32,810 bases of DNA from Patulibacter minatonensis DSM 18081 (GCF_000519325.1 NZ_KI912613.1:5368309-5401118), one strand, 5' to 3'. Shown: positions 23,993 through 32,376, numbered from the stretch's first letter. Program-made: numbers and translations. The notes: a model not told the origin generated them from the sequence alone.

Positions 23993-24634
23993 GTGGCGGC
24001 CGAGACCGCCGGGCACGCCGCGCCGGGGCCCCGCCGGACGCCCGGGAGCCGCAGCCGTCCCGGCCTCGACGGGGCGCAGGTGGCCGACGCCGCCGTCGCG
24101 ATCGCCGACGCGGAGGGTCTCGCCGCGCTCACCCTCTCGCGCCTGGCGGCCCAGCTCGGGGTGCGCACGCCGTCGCTGTACCACCACGTCGACGGCTTGG
24201 ACGGCGCGCGGCGCGCGGTCGCGCTGCGGGGCCTCCGGGACCTCGGCACCGCGCTGCGCGACGCCGCCGTCGGGCGCTCGGGGCCCGACGCGCTCCGGGC
24301 CGTCGCCGACGCCTACCGCGCCTACGCGCTGGCCCACCCGGGCGCGTACGCCGCGACCCAGCGCGTCGTCCCGGCGGAGGACGACGAGCTGCGCGCCGCC
24401 GCCGCCCGGGCGACCGAGGTCGTGTTCGCCGTCGTCCGGCACTGGGAGGACGACGAGGAGGAGCTCGTCCACCTCGTGCGCGCCGTCCGCAGCGCGCTGC
24501 ACGGGTTCGTCCTGCTCGAGTCCGGCGGCGGCTTCGGCATGCCGGCCCCGCGCGACGCGTCGTTCGCGCGCCTGGTCGACGTCCAGCGCGCGGGGCTCGA
24601 CGCGCACGCGGCGGGTCGTCCGGCCTCCTCCTGA
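23993..24634 (+). CDS. TetR family regulator with WHG-type C-terminal domain
   Basis: 213 aa from a GTG two bases after the hydrolase stop. The N-terminal HTH is PGLDGAQVADAAVAIADAEGLAALTLSRLAAQLGVRTPSLYHHVDGLD (about 20-67). The C-terminal part, ALAHPGAYAATQR ... LVRAVRSALHGFVLLESGGGFGMP, matches the TetR C-terminal WHG domain, with HGF in place of the usual HG/WHG. Co-transcribed with the hydrolase behind a perfect operator-like palindrome, it probably represses its own unit and responds to the hydrolase substrate or product. Confidence 0.9.
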   Translation: MAAETAGHAAPGPRRTPGSRSRPGLDGAQVADAAVAIADAEGLAALTLSRLAAQLGVRTPSLYHHVDGLDGARRAVALRGLRDLGTALRDAAVGRSGPDALRAVADAYRAYALAHPGAYAATQRVVPAEDDELRAAAARATEVVFAVVRHWEDDEEELVHLVRAVRSALHGFVLLESGGGFGMPAPRDASFARLVDVQRAGLDAHAAGRPASS

Positions 24635-24664
24635 CGACCCGTCGTGGCCGCGGCGCCGGCGCAC

Positions 24665-24693
24665 GAGGACGGCCGGCCCGCGACGACGTCCTC
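24665..24693. terminator. Weak candidate terminator between convergent genes
   Basis: GAGGAC (24665-24670) and GTCCTC (24688-24693) form a 6-base stem around a GC-rich 17-base loop containing GGCCGGCC, between the TetR and second MBL-fold stops. Confidence 0.3.
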
Positions 24694-25514
24694 TACAGCC
24701 CGTCGAAGTCGCCGAACTCCTGCAGCTCGACGCCGTCGGGGAGTCGCCCCTCGTCGGCGAGCTTGTCGAGGTGCGCGCGGAGCGTGACGGCGGCGGCCAG
24801 GCGCAGGATGCCGGGCGCGTCGTCCCAGACGGCGTCGAGGAGCTCGTCGGCGGTGCGGGCGCCGCCCTCCAGCGCCGCGACGACGCGGCGCTCGCGGTCC
24901 AGGCGGTGGGCGACGTACTCGTCGAGCTTCGCGTCGGCGTCCTCCACGACCGGGCCGTGGCCGGGGAGCAGGATCGCGAGGCCCCGCTCGCGCAGGCGCC
25001 GCAGGGCGTCGAGGTAGCCCCGGAGCGCGTGCTCGTGCGGGACGAGCAGCACGCTGCCCGTCCCCAGCACGGTGTCGCCGACGAACGCGGCGTCGCCCGC
25101 GACGAAGACGACGTGGTCGGCGGCGTGGCCGGGCGTCGCGACGACCGCGAACGGCCCGAAGCGGTCGCCCTCGCCGACGGTGACCGCGGCGGTCCCCCCC
25201 GGTGCCCCCTCCGGGAGCCACCCGGTGCTCGACGCGACGGGCACCGGGCCGACGCGCTCGAGGAGCCCGCGGACCCCGTCGGCGTGGTCGCCGTGGCGGT
25301 GGGTCAGCGCGATCCCGGCGACCTCGCCGAGCGCGGACGCGGCGGCGGTCACGGCGTCCAGGTGCTCGGCCAGGTCCGGTCCGGGGTCGACGACCCAGAC
25401 GCGGCCGTCCCGGTGCAGCAGCCACGTGTTGGTGCCCTCGAGGGTCTTCGGGCCGGGGTTGTCCGCTCGCAGCAGCGAGATCCCCCGGGAGGCGAGCACC
25501 GGCGCGTCGGGCAT
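24693..25514 (-). CDS. MBL-fold metallo-hydrolase, LACTB2/RNase-like
   Basis: 273 aa. Metal motif THRHGDHADG (His72, His74, Asp76, His77); other ligands are in TPGHAADHV, FVGDTVLG and LLPGHGPVV. After the MBL domain, residues from about 195 (HRLDRERRVVAALEGGARTADELLDAVWDDAP ... LAAAVTLRAHLDKLADEGRL) form a winged-helix-like C-terminal domain. This layout is that of LACTB2-type proteins, some of which are endoribonucleases. The start is supported by TAGGGT ending 6 bases upstream. Not closely related to the neighbouring MBL protein by motif detail. Confidence 0.9.
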   Translation of the reverse strand: MPDAPVLASRGISLLRADNPGPKTLEGTNTWLLHRDGRVWVVDPGPDLAEHLDAVTAAASALGEVAGIALTHRHGDHADGVRGLLERVGPVPVASSTGWLPEGAPGGTAAVTVGEGDRFGPFAVVATPGHAADHVVFVAGDAAFVGDTVLGTGSVLLVPHEHALRGYLDALRRLRERGLAILLPGHGPVVEDADAKLDEYVAHRLDRERRVVAALEGGARTADELLDAVWDDAPGILRLAAAVTLRAHLDKLADEGRLPDGVELQEFGDFDGL

Positions 25515-25520
25515 CGGCGG

Positions 25521-25526
25521 ACCCTA
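25521..25526 (-). promoter_or_regulatory. -10 element TAGGGT for the second MBL-fold gene
   Basis: On the minus strand TAGGGT, in the context CGCTAGGGT, ends 6 bases before the ATG at 25514; likely leaderless. Confidence 0.55.
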
Positions 25527-25617
25527 GCGCGGGCGTGGCCCCGCCCCGGGCGCCCGGCGTGCGGCGATCGACCGTCCGCGGGCGGGACGGTCCCGGTGCG
25601 GAGTCCCGCCGGGCCCG

Positions 25618-26583
25618 TCAGAGCATCACGATGCGGTGCCGGACGGCGCCCTCGCCGATCGACACGACCTCGACGACGTCGCAGGCCAGGCGGTAGGGGG
25701 CCAGCAGCGGGCCGGTCCGGTAGTGCGTGAGGTGCTTGAGGTACGGCCCGCCGAACCACCAGCGCAGGAACGACCAGCCGGGCCCGCGCCGCCGCAGGAG
25801 CAGGAGCGCGAGGAGCGCCCCGAAGAGCCAGCGGTGGCGGTCGTTCCAGAAGACGCCGTACTGCAGCTCGCGTCGCAGCCCCTCGTGCCGCGCGAACGCG
25901 GCCGGCACGTAGCGCCAGCGCCGCCCCTTCCACATCCGTCCCCACGGACCCTGGGCGATCACGCCGTGGTGGACGAGCGCCTGTGCCGCCCACACGACCG
26001 TGGCCCCCGCCTCGACGGCCCGCCACCCCAGATCGCTGTCCTCGCCGGCGATCACGAGCTCCTCGTCGAAGCCGCCGAGCCGGTCGAGCAGCGCACGGGG
26101 GTAGGCGATGTTGGCGGTCTCGAACCACGGCGACGCCTCCTTCACCCAAAGCGTGGTGGAGAACGGGCCGTACCGATGCGGGTACTCGGCGGGGTCGGGG
26201 TCCACGGGGCCCTGGATCACGAGGTCGTCGACGCCCGCCGCGTCGCGGGCGTCGACGAGGGCCTGGAGCCACGTCGGGACCGGGACGCAGTCGTCGTCGA
26301 CGAACGCGACCAGCGGCGCCAATGCCGCCCGCCAGCCGACGTTGCGCGCGACCGCGGGGCCACCCGACGCCTCCCGCCGCAGCACGCGGAGGTGGAGTCG
26401 GCCGTCGTGGGCGGCCTCGTGGAGCACGGTCGCGACCGCGGGGTCCGACGAGGCGTCGTCGCAGAGGACGACCTCGAACGCGTCCGTCCCGATGGTCTGG
26501 GCGCGGAGCCCGTCGAGCAGGCGCCCGAGGCGCGCGGCGCGGTTGTGCGTGGGGACGACGACGGAGACGACGGGGTCGGGCAC
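25618..26583 (-). CDS. Glycosyltransferase family 2
   Basis: 321 aa inverting GT-A glycosyltransferase. SVVVPTHNRAARL is the nucleotide-sugar binding start; CDDASSD and FVDDDCVP give the acidic metal-binding cluster; GEDSDLGWRA near residue 180 is the family's catalytic acidic motif. The C-terminus has one or two hydrophobic stretches (LFGALLALLLL), suggesting peripheral membrane association, and lacks the polytopic region of processive synthases. The GTG start follows TACGCT by 7 bases. Acceptor and sugar are unknown; it would decorate an envelope glycan. Confidence 0.9.
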   Translation of the reverse strand: MPDPVVSVVVPTHNRAARLGRLLDGLRAQTIGTDAFEVVLCDDASSDPAVATVLHEAAHDGRLHLRVLRREASGGPAVARNVGWRAALAPLVAFVDDDCVPVPTWLQALVDARDAAGVDDLVIQGPVDPDPAEYPHRYGPFSTTLWVKEASPWFETANIAYPRALLDRLGGFDEELVIAGEDSDLGWRAVEAGATVVWAAQALVHHGVIAQGPWGRMWKGRRWRYVPAAFARHEGLRRELQYGVFWNDRHRWLFGALLALLLLRRRGPGWSFLRWWFGGPYLKHLTHYRTGPLLAPYRLACDVVEVVSIGEGAVRHRIVML

Positions 26584-26590
26584 TCGGCGC

Positions 26591-26596
26591 AGCGTA
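26591..26596 (-). promoter_or_regulatory. -10 element TACGCT for the glycosyltransferase gene
   Basis: On the minus strand TACGCT ends 7 bases before the GTG at 26583, the same spacing as other presumed leaderless genes here. Confidence 0.4.
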
Positions 26597-26687
26597 TCCA
26601 GCGGGCCCGGGAGCTCCCGTGACCGCGCTCCGGCCCGCCCGCCGGCCCGGCGGTCGGGCGGTCTGCCGGGCGCGGCGGGGCGCGACG

Positions 26688-26724
26688 CGCGCCCGGGGAA
26701 CCGCGTCCGCGGTCCCCGGGCGCG
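26688..26724 (-). terminator. Strong terminator hairpin of the TerC gene
   Basis: Arms 26688-26704 and 26709-26724 pair over 16 bases with a single bulged A and loop GTCC, starting 3 bases after the TerC stop in its reading direction. There is no T-run. Confidence 0.7.
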
Positions 26725-26727
26725 GGC

Positions 26728-27774
26728 TCAGGCGGCCGGGGCCGGCGTCGCGTCGCCGGTGCCGCCGGACGTCCCGGCGTCGTCGCCGCCCCCGTCCTCG
26801 TCCTTCGGCCACTTCCGCGAGGCCCAGGCGGCGATCAGCAGCGTGAGCACGATGACCGCCAGCGAGACGAACGGCGGCATGTGCCACACGTCGGTCAGCA
26901 GCATCTTCACCCCGACGAAGGTGAGGATGAACGCGAGGCCGTAGCTCAGGAAGTGGAACCGCTCGAGCAGACCCGCGACGAGGAAGAACAGCGACGTCAG
27001 GCCGAGCAGCGCGAACGCGTTGGCGGCGAAGACGATGAACGTGTCCTGCGTGACGGCGAAGATGGCCGGGATCGAGTCGATCGCGAAGACGACGTCGAAC
27101 GTGGCGACCATCGCCAGCGCGGCGAACATCGGCGTCGCCCAACGCTTGCCGTCCCGCTTCGTGAAGATCTTCTCGCCCTCGTAGTCGTCCGTGATCGGGA
27201 CGACCTTCCGCAGGAGCTTCAGCACCGGGTTGGCCTCGGGGTCGACCTCGCTGTCGTGCGACGTCGCCAGACGGATGCCGGTGATGACGAGGAACACGCC
27301 GAAGACGTAGATCATCCACGAGAAGGTCTCGAGCAGCGCGCCGCCGACGAGGATGAAGATCGCCCGCAGGACGATCGCGCCGATGATCCCGTAGAAGAGC
27401 ACCTTGCGCTGCGACTGGATCGGCACCGCGAAGAAGCTGAAGAGGATCGTGAAGACGAAGAGGTTGTCGAGCGACAGGCTGCGCTCGATGACGTAGCCCG
27501 TGACGTACTCGCTGGCCTCGCGGCCGCCCATCGTCGCGGCGATGTAGCCGGTGAAGGCGAACGCGAGGAGCGTCCAGAAGATGCTCCAGGTCACCGTCGA
27601 GCGGAACGGCGGCGTGTGCGGGTCGTCCGCGGTGCCCTCCGTCTTCGAGTGCAGGACCAGGTCGAGGGCGAGCATCGCGACGATGAACGCCGTGAAGCCG
27701 ATCCACACGAAGATCGAGTGGGTCTCGCCGGCGCCGGGCGCGCCGCCGCCGCTGGCAAGGATGGAATGGAACAT
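26728..27774 (-). CDS. TerC/Alx family integral membrane protein (likely Mn2+ export)
   Basis: 348 aa from the ATG at 27774, preceded by GGAG at a good distance; the frame extends to 27924, but that stretch is the RNA leader. About nine transmembrane helices. TerC hallmarks: FVWIGFTAFIVAMLALDLVLH with a membrane Asp, ERSLSLDNLFVFTILFSFF, and the second-repeat motif MVATFDVVFAIDSIPAIFAVTQDTFIVFAANAFALLGLTSLFFL, with acidic residues inside helices that probably bind a metal. Family members (Alx, YkoY, MeeF/MeeY) export Mn2+. The leader resembles a manganese riboswitch, which supports that role. Confidence 0.93.
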   Translation of the reverse strand: MFHSILASGGGAPGAGETHSIFVWIGFTAFIVAMLALDLVLHSKTEGTADDPHTPPFRSTVTWSIFWTLLAFAFTGYIAATMGGREASEYVTGYVIERSLSLDNLFVFTILFSFFAVPIQSQRKVLFYGIIGAIVLRAIFILVGGALLETFSWMIYVFGVFLVITGIRLATSHDSEVDPEANPVLKLLRKVVPITDDYEGEKIFTKRDGKRWATPMFAALAMVATFDVVFAIDSIPAIFAVTQDTFIVFAANAFALLGLTSLFFLVAGLLERFHFLSYGLAFILTFVGVKMLLTDVWHMPPFVSLAVIVLTLLIAAWASRKWPKDEDGGGDDAGTSGGTGDATPAPAA

Positions 27775-27805
27775 GGAGAGGACTCCGACCGTGGGGTGGA
27801 TTGGG

Positions 27806-27896
27806 TCGAAGGTCTCTCCCACCGCCGGGGTGGACGCACCGGGCCCGTGAGGGGCCGTACTGACGGCGACGTCGCTTGCGGGATACTGCCCTTCTC
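27806..27896 (-). promoter_or_regulatory. Candidate yybP-ykoY (manganese) riboswitch upstream of TerC
   Basis: In the TerC leader, GAAGG (27894-27890) followed by GCAGTA pairs with CCTTC (27812-27808) preceded by GAGAGA. This copies the family's ends (AAAGGGGAGUA at 5', GCAAGACCUUU at 3'). Between them lie hairpins CCGT-CAGT-ACGG, GGCCC-CTCAC-GGGCC and CCACC-CCGGC-GGTGG. One difference: GCAGTA rather than GGAGTA in the first conserved loop. A TAnnnT element, TACCCT (27909-27904), would start RNA just before it. TerC/YkoY genes are classic targets of this riboswitch. Confidence 0.6.
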
Positions 27897-27977
27897 CGGC
27901 GGAAGGGTAGCGGACGAGCGTCAAGGCGCCCTGAAGCCGTCCCCGCCGAGCCCGCGAAGCCAGGACGGCAGGAGCCC

Positions 27978-29849
27978 GTGAGCGTCCTCACCACCGACCT
28001 CTACACCCTGACGATGGCGGACACGTTCGTCCGTCACGACCGGGACGACCTCGTCTCGTTCGAGGTCACGATCCGGCGCCTCCCGCCGGGCCGACCGTGG
28101 GTGATGATCGCGGGGGTGCGGGAGGCCGTCGACGGGCTCCTCGGCCTGCGGACGACCGCCGAGGAGCTCGCGTGGCTGCGGGCCGACGGGCGCTTCTCCG
28201 ACGCCCTGCTGCACGCGCTGGAGCACCTCCGCTTCACCGGCACGGTCTGGTCGGTGCCGGAGGGCGTCTGCCTCCCCGCGGGCGTACCGCTCCTCCGGGT
28301 GACCGCCCCGCGGGTGCAGGCGACGATCGTCGAGCCCGTCGTGCTCGCGGCCCTGAACTACGGCACCCGGGTCGCGACGACGGCCTCCGACGCCGTCCGC
28401 GCCGCCGGCGACCGACCGGTCTACGACTTCTCCCTCCGCCGGCTCGACGGGCCGGAGGCCGGGCCCGAGACGGCGCGCGCCGCGTGGATCGCGGGCTTCG
28501 CGGGTACCGCGCTGCCGCTCGCGGGGATGCGGCACGGGATCCCGACGGTCGGCACGATGGCGCACCACGCCGTGATGGCGCACGGCGAGGAGCACGAGGA
28601 GGACGCCTTCGCGGAAGCCCTGGGCGACCACCCGGAGGGCACCGCCGTCCTCGTCGACACGTACGACACGACGCGCGGCATCGACCGCGCGATGGCGGCC
28701 TCGCGCCGGACGGGCAGCCCGTTGCGCGGCATCCGCATCGACTCGGGCGACCTGGCCCAGGGAGCGCGCGACGCCCGCGCCCAGCTGGACGCGGCGGGCT
28801 TCCCGGACACCAGGATCATGCTCAGCGGCGACCTCGACGCGGCGTCGATCGGCGCGATGGTCCGGGCCGACGTGCCGGCCGACGACTTCGGCCTCGGCAC
28901 GCGCCTGCGCGCGGGCGAGCCGCTCGGCGGCGTGTACAAGCTGTGCGAGCAGCACGACGAGGCGGATCCCGACCGCCGGTACGTGATGAAGCGCTCCCCG
29001 GGCAAGGAGACCGACCCGGGCGTGCACGGCCTGGCGCGGCGCGGCACCGGTGACGGGACGGAGCTGACGATCCACCTGGCCCACGAGGCGACGCCGGGCG
29101 AGGCCCTGCTCCGGCCGGCCGTCCGGCTCGGCGTCGAGGTGCCGGGCGCGCTGGACCTCGCGGCCGCGCGCGAGCGGGCCGCGGCCGAGCTCGGGCGCGC
29201 GGGCACCGCGTCGCCGCCGGTGCGGCGCTCCCGGGCGCTGCGGGCCCTGCGGTCGGGGCTGTCCGGCGAGCTCCTGCTCGGCCCCGACGACGCGCTCGTC
29301 GTCGTCGACGTCCAGCACGACTTCCTGCCGGGTGGCGCGCTCGGGGTCCCGGACGGCGACCGCGTCCTCGGACCGATCGGGATCCTCCTGGACCGCGCCC
29401 GGGCGGCCGGCGCGGTGATCTACGCCTCCCGCGACCGTCATCCGCAGGGCCACGTGTCGTTCGCGGAGCGCGGCGGGCCGTGGCCCCCGCACTGCGTCGA
29501 CGGCACGCGGGGTGCGGAGCTGCACCCCGGCCTCGACCTCGAGGGCGGCCTCGTCCTCGACAAGGGCACCGACGTCGACCGCGACGCCTACTCGGCCTTC
29601 GACGGCACCGGGCTGCTCGAGTCGCTCCGCGCCCGCGGCGTCGCGCGGGTCGTCGTCTGCGGCCTCGCGACCGACTACTGCGTCCGGGCGACCGCCCTGG
29701 ACGCGCTGGGCGGCGGGCTCCCGACCGTCGTGGTCACCGACGCCGTCGCCGCGGTCGACGTCGCGCCCGGCGACGGCGACCGGGCCCTCGAGGAGCTCCG
29801 GACGGCGGGCGCCACGACCGCGACGACCGGCGCGCCGTCCTCGCACTGA
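27978..29849 (+). CDS. Fused nicotinate phosphoribosyltransferase-nicotinamidase
   Basis: 623 aa from a GTG with GGAG just upstream. Residues 1-about 415 are nicotinate phosphoribosyltransferase (PncB): TTDLYTLTMADTF, YDFSLRR, GTMAHHAVMAH (the His region phosphorylated in this family), RIDSGDLA, and GVYKLCE. Residues about 438-610 are nicotinamidase (PncA): Asp444 in VVVDVQHDF, Lys529 in VLDKGTD and Cys568 in GLATDYCV form the catalytic triad; Asp486, His488 and His505 are the metal ligands. One chain would thus turn nicotinamide into nicotinate and then into NaMN, two consecutive steps of NAD salvage. Both active sites look intact and no frameshift is needed. Convergent alkA follows. Confidence 0.92.
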   Translation: MSVLTTDLYTLTMADTFVRHDRDDLVSFEVTIRRLPPGRPWVMIAGVREAVDGLLGLRTTAEELAWLRADGRFSDALLHALEHLRFTGTVWSVPEGVCLPAGVPLLRVTAPRVQATIVEPVVLAALNYGTRVATTASDAVRAAGDRPVYDFSLRRLDGPEAGPETARAAWIAGFAGTALPLAGMRHGIPTVGTMAHHAVMAHGEEHEEDAFAEALGDHPEGTAVLVDTYDTTRGIDRAMAASRRTGSPLRGIRIDSGDLAQGARDARAQLDAAGFPDTRIMLSGDLDAASIGAMVRADVPADDFGLGTRLRAGEPLGGVYKLCEQHDEADPDRRYVMKRSPGKETDPGVHGLARRGTGDGTELTIHLAHEATPGEALLRPAVRLGVEVPGALDLAAARERAAAELGRAGTASPPVRRSRALRALRSGLSGELLLGPDDALVVVDVQHDFLPGGALGVPDGDRVLGPIGILLDRARAAGAVIYASRDRHPQGHVSFAERGGPWPPHCVDGTRGAELHPGLDLEGGLVLDKGTDVDRDAYSAFDGTGLLESLRARGVARVVVCGLATDYCVRATALDALGGGLPTVVVTDAVAAVDVAPGDGDRALEELRTAGATTATTGAPSSH

Positions 29850-29856
29850 CGGAGGG

Positions 29857-30759
29857 TCAGGGCGTCCGCGCCGCCGCGGCGACGGCCCACAGGTGCTGGG
29901 CGGCGTAGGCGCGCCACGGCGACCAGCGCTCCGCGTGGCGGGCCAGCCCGCGGGCGTCGGAGGGCAGTCCCAGCGACGCCGCGGCCTGGCGCAGCACGAG
30001 GTCGCTCGCGGGGAACGCGTCGCGGTCCCCGAGGCCCCGCATCGCGACGTAGGACGCGGTCCACGGGCCGATCCCGCGGAGCGCCAGGAGCGCCGCGGTC
30101 GCGGTCCCCGGGGCGACGCCGTGCCGCAGGTCGAGCGTGCCGTCGGCGACCGCGGCGGCCACGCGCCGGACGGTCGCCGCCCGCGCGCGCGGCATCGCGA
30201 GGGCGTCGTCGGGCAGCCCGGCGACCACGCGGGCCTCCGGCAGCAGCCGCAACCCGTGCCCGGCGGGCTCCGGGTCCAGACCGCCCGGGAGCGGCGCGCC
30301 GTGGGCGAGCACCACGCGGCCGAGCACCGTGCGCGCGGCGGCGACGGAGACCTGCTGCCCGATGACCGCCCGGAGCGCCAGCTCGAAGCCGTCGACGGTC
30401 CCGAGGACCCGCAGGCCCGGGCGCAGGGCGACGAGCGGCGCGAGCACGGGGTCGGTCGCCAGGTGCGCGTCGACGACCGCCGGATCGGCGTCGAGGTCGA
30501 GCAGGTGCCGCAGCCGGGCCACGGCCACCTCGGCGTCGCGGGCGTCGGTGGCCCGCAGCTCGCCCTCCACGACGTCGTCCTCCGCGGGCCGCAGCCGGGC
30601 GACGGCCGGGCCGTGGGGCAGCGCGAGCGTGCGCAGGTAGGAGCCGTCCGTCCCGATCCGCTCGAGCCCGTCGACGGCACGCGCCGCGAGGACCGCCACG
30701 AGCGCCCGGCCGGCGAACGGGGCGCGGCACGACAGCCGCAGCGGGATCGTCTCGACCAC
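29857..30759 (-). CDS. DNA-3-methyladenine glycosylase II (AlkA-like)
   Basis: 300 aa from an in-frame GTG at 30759, which directly precedes the AlkA N-terminal domain (LRLSCRAPFAGRALVAVLAARAVDGLERIGTDGSYLRTL). The helix-hairpin-helix is LRGIGPWTASYVAMRGLG (about 226-243) and the catalytic Asp253 is in FPASDLVL. The enzyme removes alkylated bases from DNA to start base excision repair. No Ada methyltransferase domain is fused, unlike many actinobacterial versions. It ends 7 bases from the convergent NAD-salvage gene. Confidence 0.9.
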   Translation of the reverse strand: MVETIPLRLSCRAPFAGRALVAVLAARAVDGLERIGTDGSYLRTLALPHGPAVARLRPAEDDVVEGELRATDARDAEVAVARLRHLLDLDADPAVVDAHLATDPVLAPLVALRPGLRVLGTVDGFELALRAVIGQQVSVAAARTVLGRVVLAHGAPLPGGLDPEPAGHGLRLLPEARVVAGLPDDALAMPRARAATVRRVAAAVADGTLDLRHGVAPGTATAALLALRGIGPWTASYVAMRGLGDRDAFPASDLVLRQAAASLGLPSDARGLARHAERWSPWRAYAAQHLWAVAAAARTP

Positions 30760-30886
30760 GACCCGATCGTCCCATGCGCCCGCGCGGGGCGGCGCCCGTG
30801 GTCCTTCGGTGGCTCTTCGGAGACCTTGGGGAACGTCTTCGCACCGCTTGGGGGCCGGGTCAGCGGGCCCCGTCAGCGTGTGCACC

Positions 30887-32113
30887 ATGAAGCAGCCGAC
30901 CCGCTCGATCGTCGTCATGTGCACCGCCGCCCTCGTCGGCGGGACCGGCGGCGCGGTGATCGCGTCGGAGGCGGTCGGGGACCACACCCGGACGGTCACC
31001 GAGGCCGCCGCCCCGTCGCAGGTCGTCAACCAGAACGTCGCCGACACGGGGTCGTCCGCGGCGCTGACCGCCGGCCAGATCTACGCCCAGAGCCGTGACG
31101 CCGTCGCCTACATCACCGCGACCACGTCCGGCTCGGGCTCGGCGACGCGCCAGGGCCTCGGCGGTTCAGGGAACGACCCCTACGGCGGCTCCGGCACGGA
31201 CCCGTACGGCTCCGGGGGCCAGGGCGGGTCGTCGTCGGCCGGGACGGCCACCGGCTCGGGCTTCGTCGTGTCCTCCGACGGCTACGTCGTCACCAACGCC
31301 CACGTGATCGACGGCGCCGACAGCGTGAAGGTCAAGGTCGGCGACGGCGACACCCTCCCCGCGAAGGTCGTCGGCGTCGACCAGTCGACGGACATCGCGC
31401 TCCTGAAGGTCTCGGCGCCGAAGGCGCTCTCGGCCCTGACGCTCGGCGAGTCCGACGACGTGCAGGTCGGCGACGCCACGTTCGCGATCGGCAACCCCTA
31501 CGGCCTGGACCGCACGCTGACCACCGGCGTCGTCTCCGCGCTGCACCGCAGCATCGAGTCGCCCAACGGATACGCGATCAACGGCGTCCTGCAGACCGAC
31601 GCGGCGATCAACCCCGGCAACTCCGGCGGCCCGCTGCTGAACGCCGAGGGCCGGGTGATCGGCGTGAACTCGCAGATCGCGACCTCGTCGACGTCGTCGA
31701 GCGGGGAGAGCGGTGGCAACGTCGGCATCGGCTTCGCCGTCCCGTCGGACACCGTCACCCGCGTCGTCAAGCAGCTCCGCGCGACCGGCACCGCGAAGCA
31801 CGCGTACCTCGGCGTCAGCACCGCCGACCCGACGGCGGGCGGCGACGACGGCGTCGGCGCCACCGTCGCCGCCGTCACGTCGAGCGGCCCGGCCGGGGAC
31901 GCCGGCCTGCGCGCCGGGGACGTGATCACGAAGATCGGCGACACCGCCGTGACGAACGCCGAGGTCATGGGCACCGCGGTCGACGCGCACCAGCCCGGAG
32001 AGCAGGTCGAGGTGACCTACACCCGGGGCGGGGACACGCGCACCGCGAAGGTCACGCTCGGGACGCGCCCCGCGACCGCGACGTCCTCGGACACCCGGCC
32101 GACGGCGCCCTGA
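30887..32113 (+). CDS. HtrA/DegP-like trypsin-fold serine protease with PDZ domain
   Basis: 408 aa. An N-terminal hydrophobic segment (SIVVMCTAALVGGTGGAVIA, 7-26) anchors or exports it. A Gly/Ser/Tyr-rich linker (85-122) leads to the protease domain with His139 (TNAHVID), Asp169 (QSTDIALLKV) and Ser246 (NPGNSGGPL), all present. One PDZ domain follows (about 300-398): AYLGVSTADP, AGLRAGDVITKIGDTAV. HtrA proteins degrade or refold damaged envelope proteins. The linker contains two near-repeats of DPYG(G)SG, and the C-terminal tail is Thr-rich. It is followed by a strong hairpin. Confidence 0.94.
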   Translation: MKQPTRSIVVMCTAALVGGTGGAVIASEAVGDHTRTVTEAAAPSQVVNQNVADTGSSAALTAGQIYAQSRDAVAYITATTSGSGSATRQGLGGSGNDPYGGSGTDPYGSGGQGGSSSAGTATGSGFVVSSDGYVVTNAHVIDGADSVKVKVGDGDTLPAKVVGVDQSTDIALLKVSAPKALSALTLGESDDVQVGDATFAIGNPYGLDRTLTTGVVSALHRSIESPNGYAINGVLQTDAAINPGNSGGPLLNAEGRVIGVNSQIATSSTSSSGESGGNVGIGFAVPSDTVTRVVKQLRATGTAKHAYLGVSTADPTAGGDDGVGATVAAVTSSGPAGDAGLRAGDVITKIGDTAVTNAEVMGTAVDAHQPGEQVEVTYTRGGDTRTAKVTLGTRPATATSSDTRPTAP

Positions 32114-32147
32114 GCGTCGCCCGCGGCACCCGCCCCGGAGTACGAGA

Positions 32148-32179
32148 GAGGCCCGCCGTCCGGAAGGACGGCGGGCCTC
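32148..32179. terminator. Strong bidirectional terminator between htrA-like gene and tRNA
   Basis: Perfect 14-base stem 32148-32161 / 32166-32179 closed by the GNRA tetraloop GGAA. It lies 34 bases after the protease stop and about 30 bases beyond the 3' end of the minus-strand tRNA, so it can serve both. No T-run follows on either side. Confidence 0.8.
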
Positions 32180-32206
32180 GTCGTGCACTCGGGTCTGTGC
32201 ACTTGC

Positions 32207-32282
<76 letters not shown>

Positions 32283-32376
32283 ATGCGTGCAGGAGTATGG
32301 CACGGACGGGCCCTCGCGCGTCCCCTGACCCCCGTGCCCGCCCCCACCTCGCGGCGGGGCGGTCCGGACGCCCGGA

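Noticed and set aside
27775-27924. N-terminal extension of TerC by 50 residues
   Set aside because: This stretch folds as a riboswitch-like leader, and the ATG at 27774 has a good ribosome site and begins the family's usual N-terminus.
25349-27994. An 881-residue minus-strand open frame
   Set aside because: It is an out-of-frame shadow of the TerC, GT2 and MBL-fold genes.
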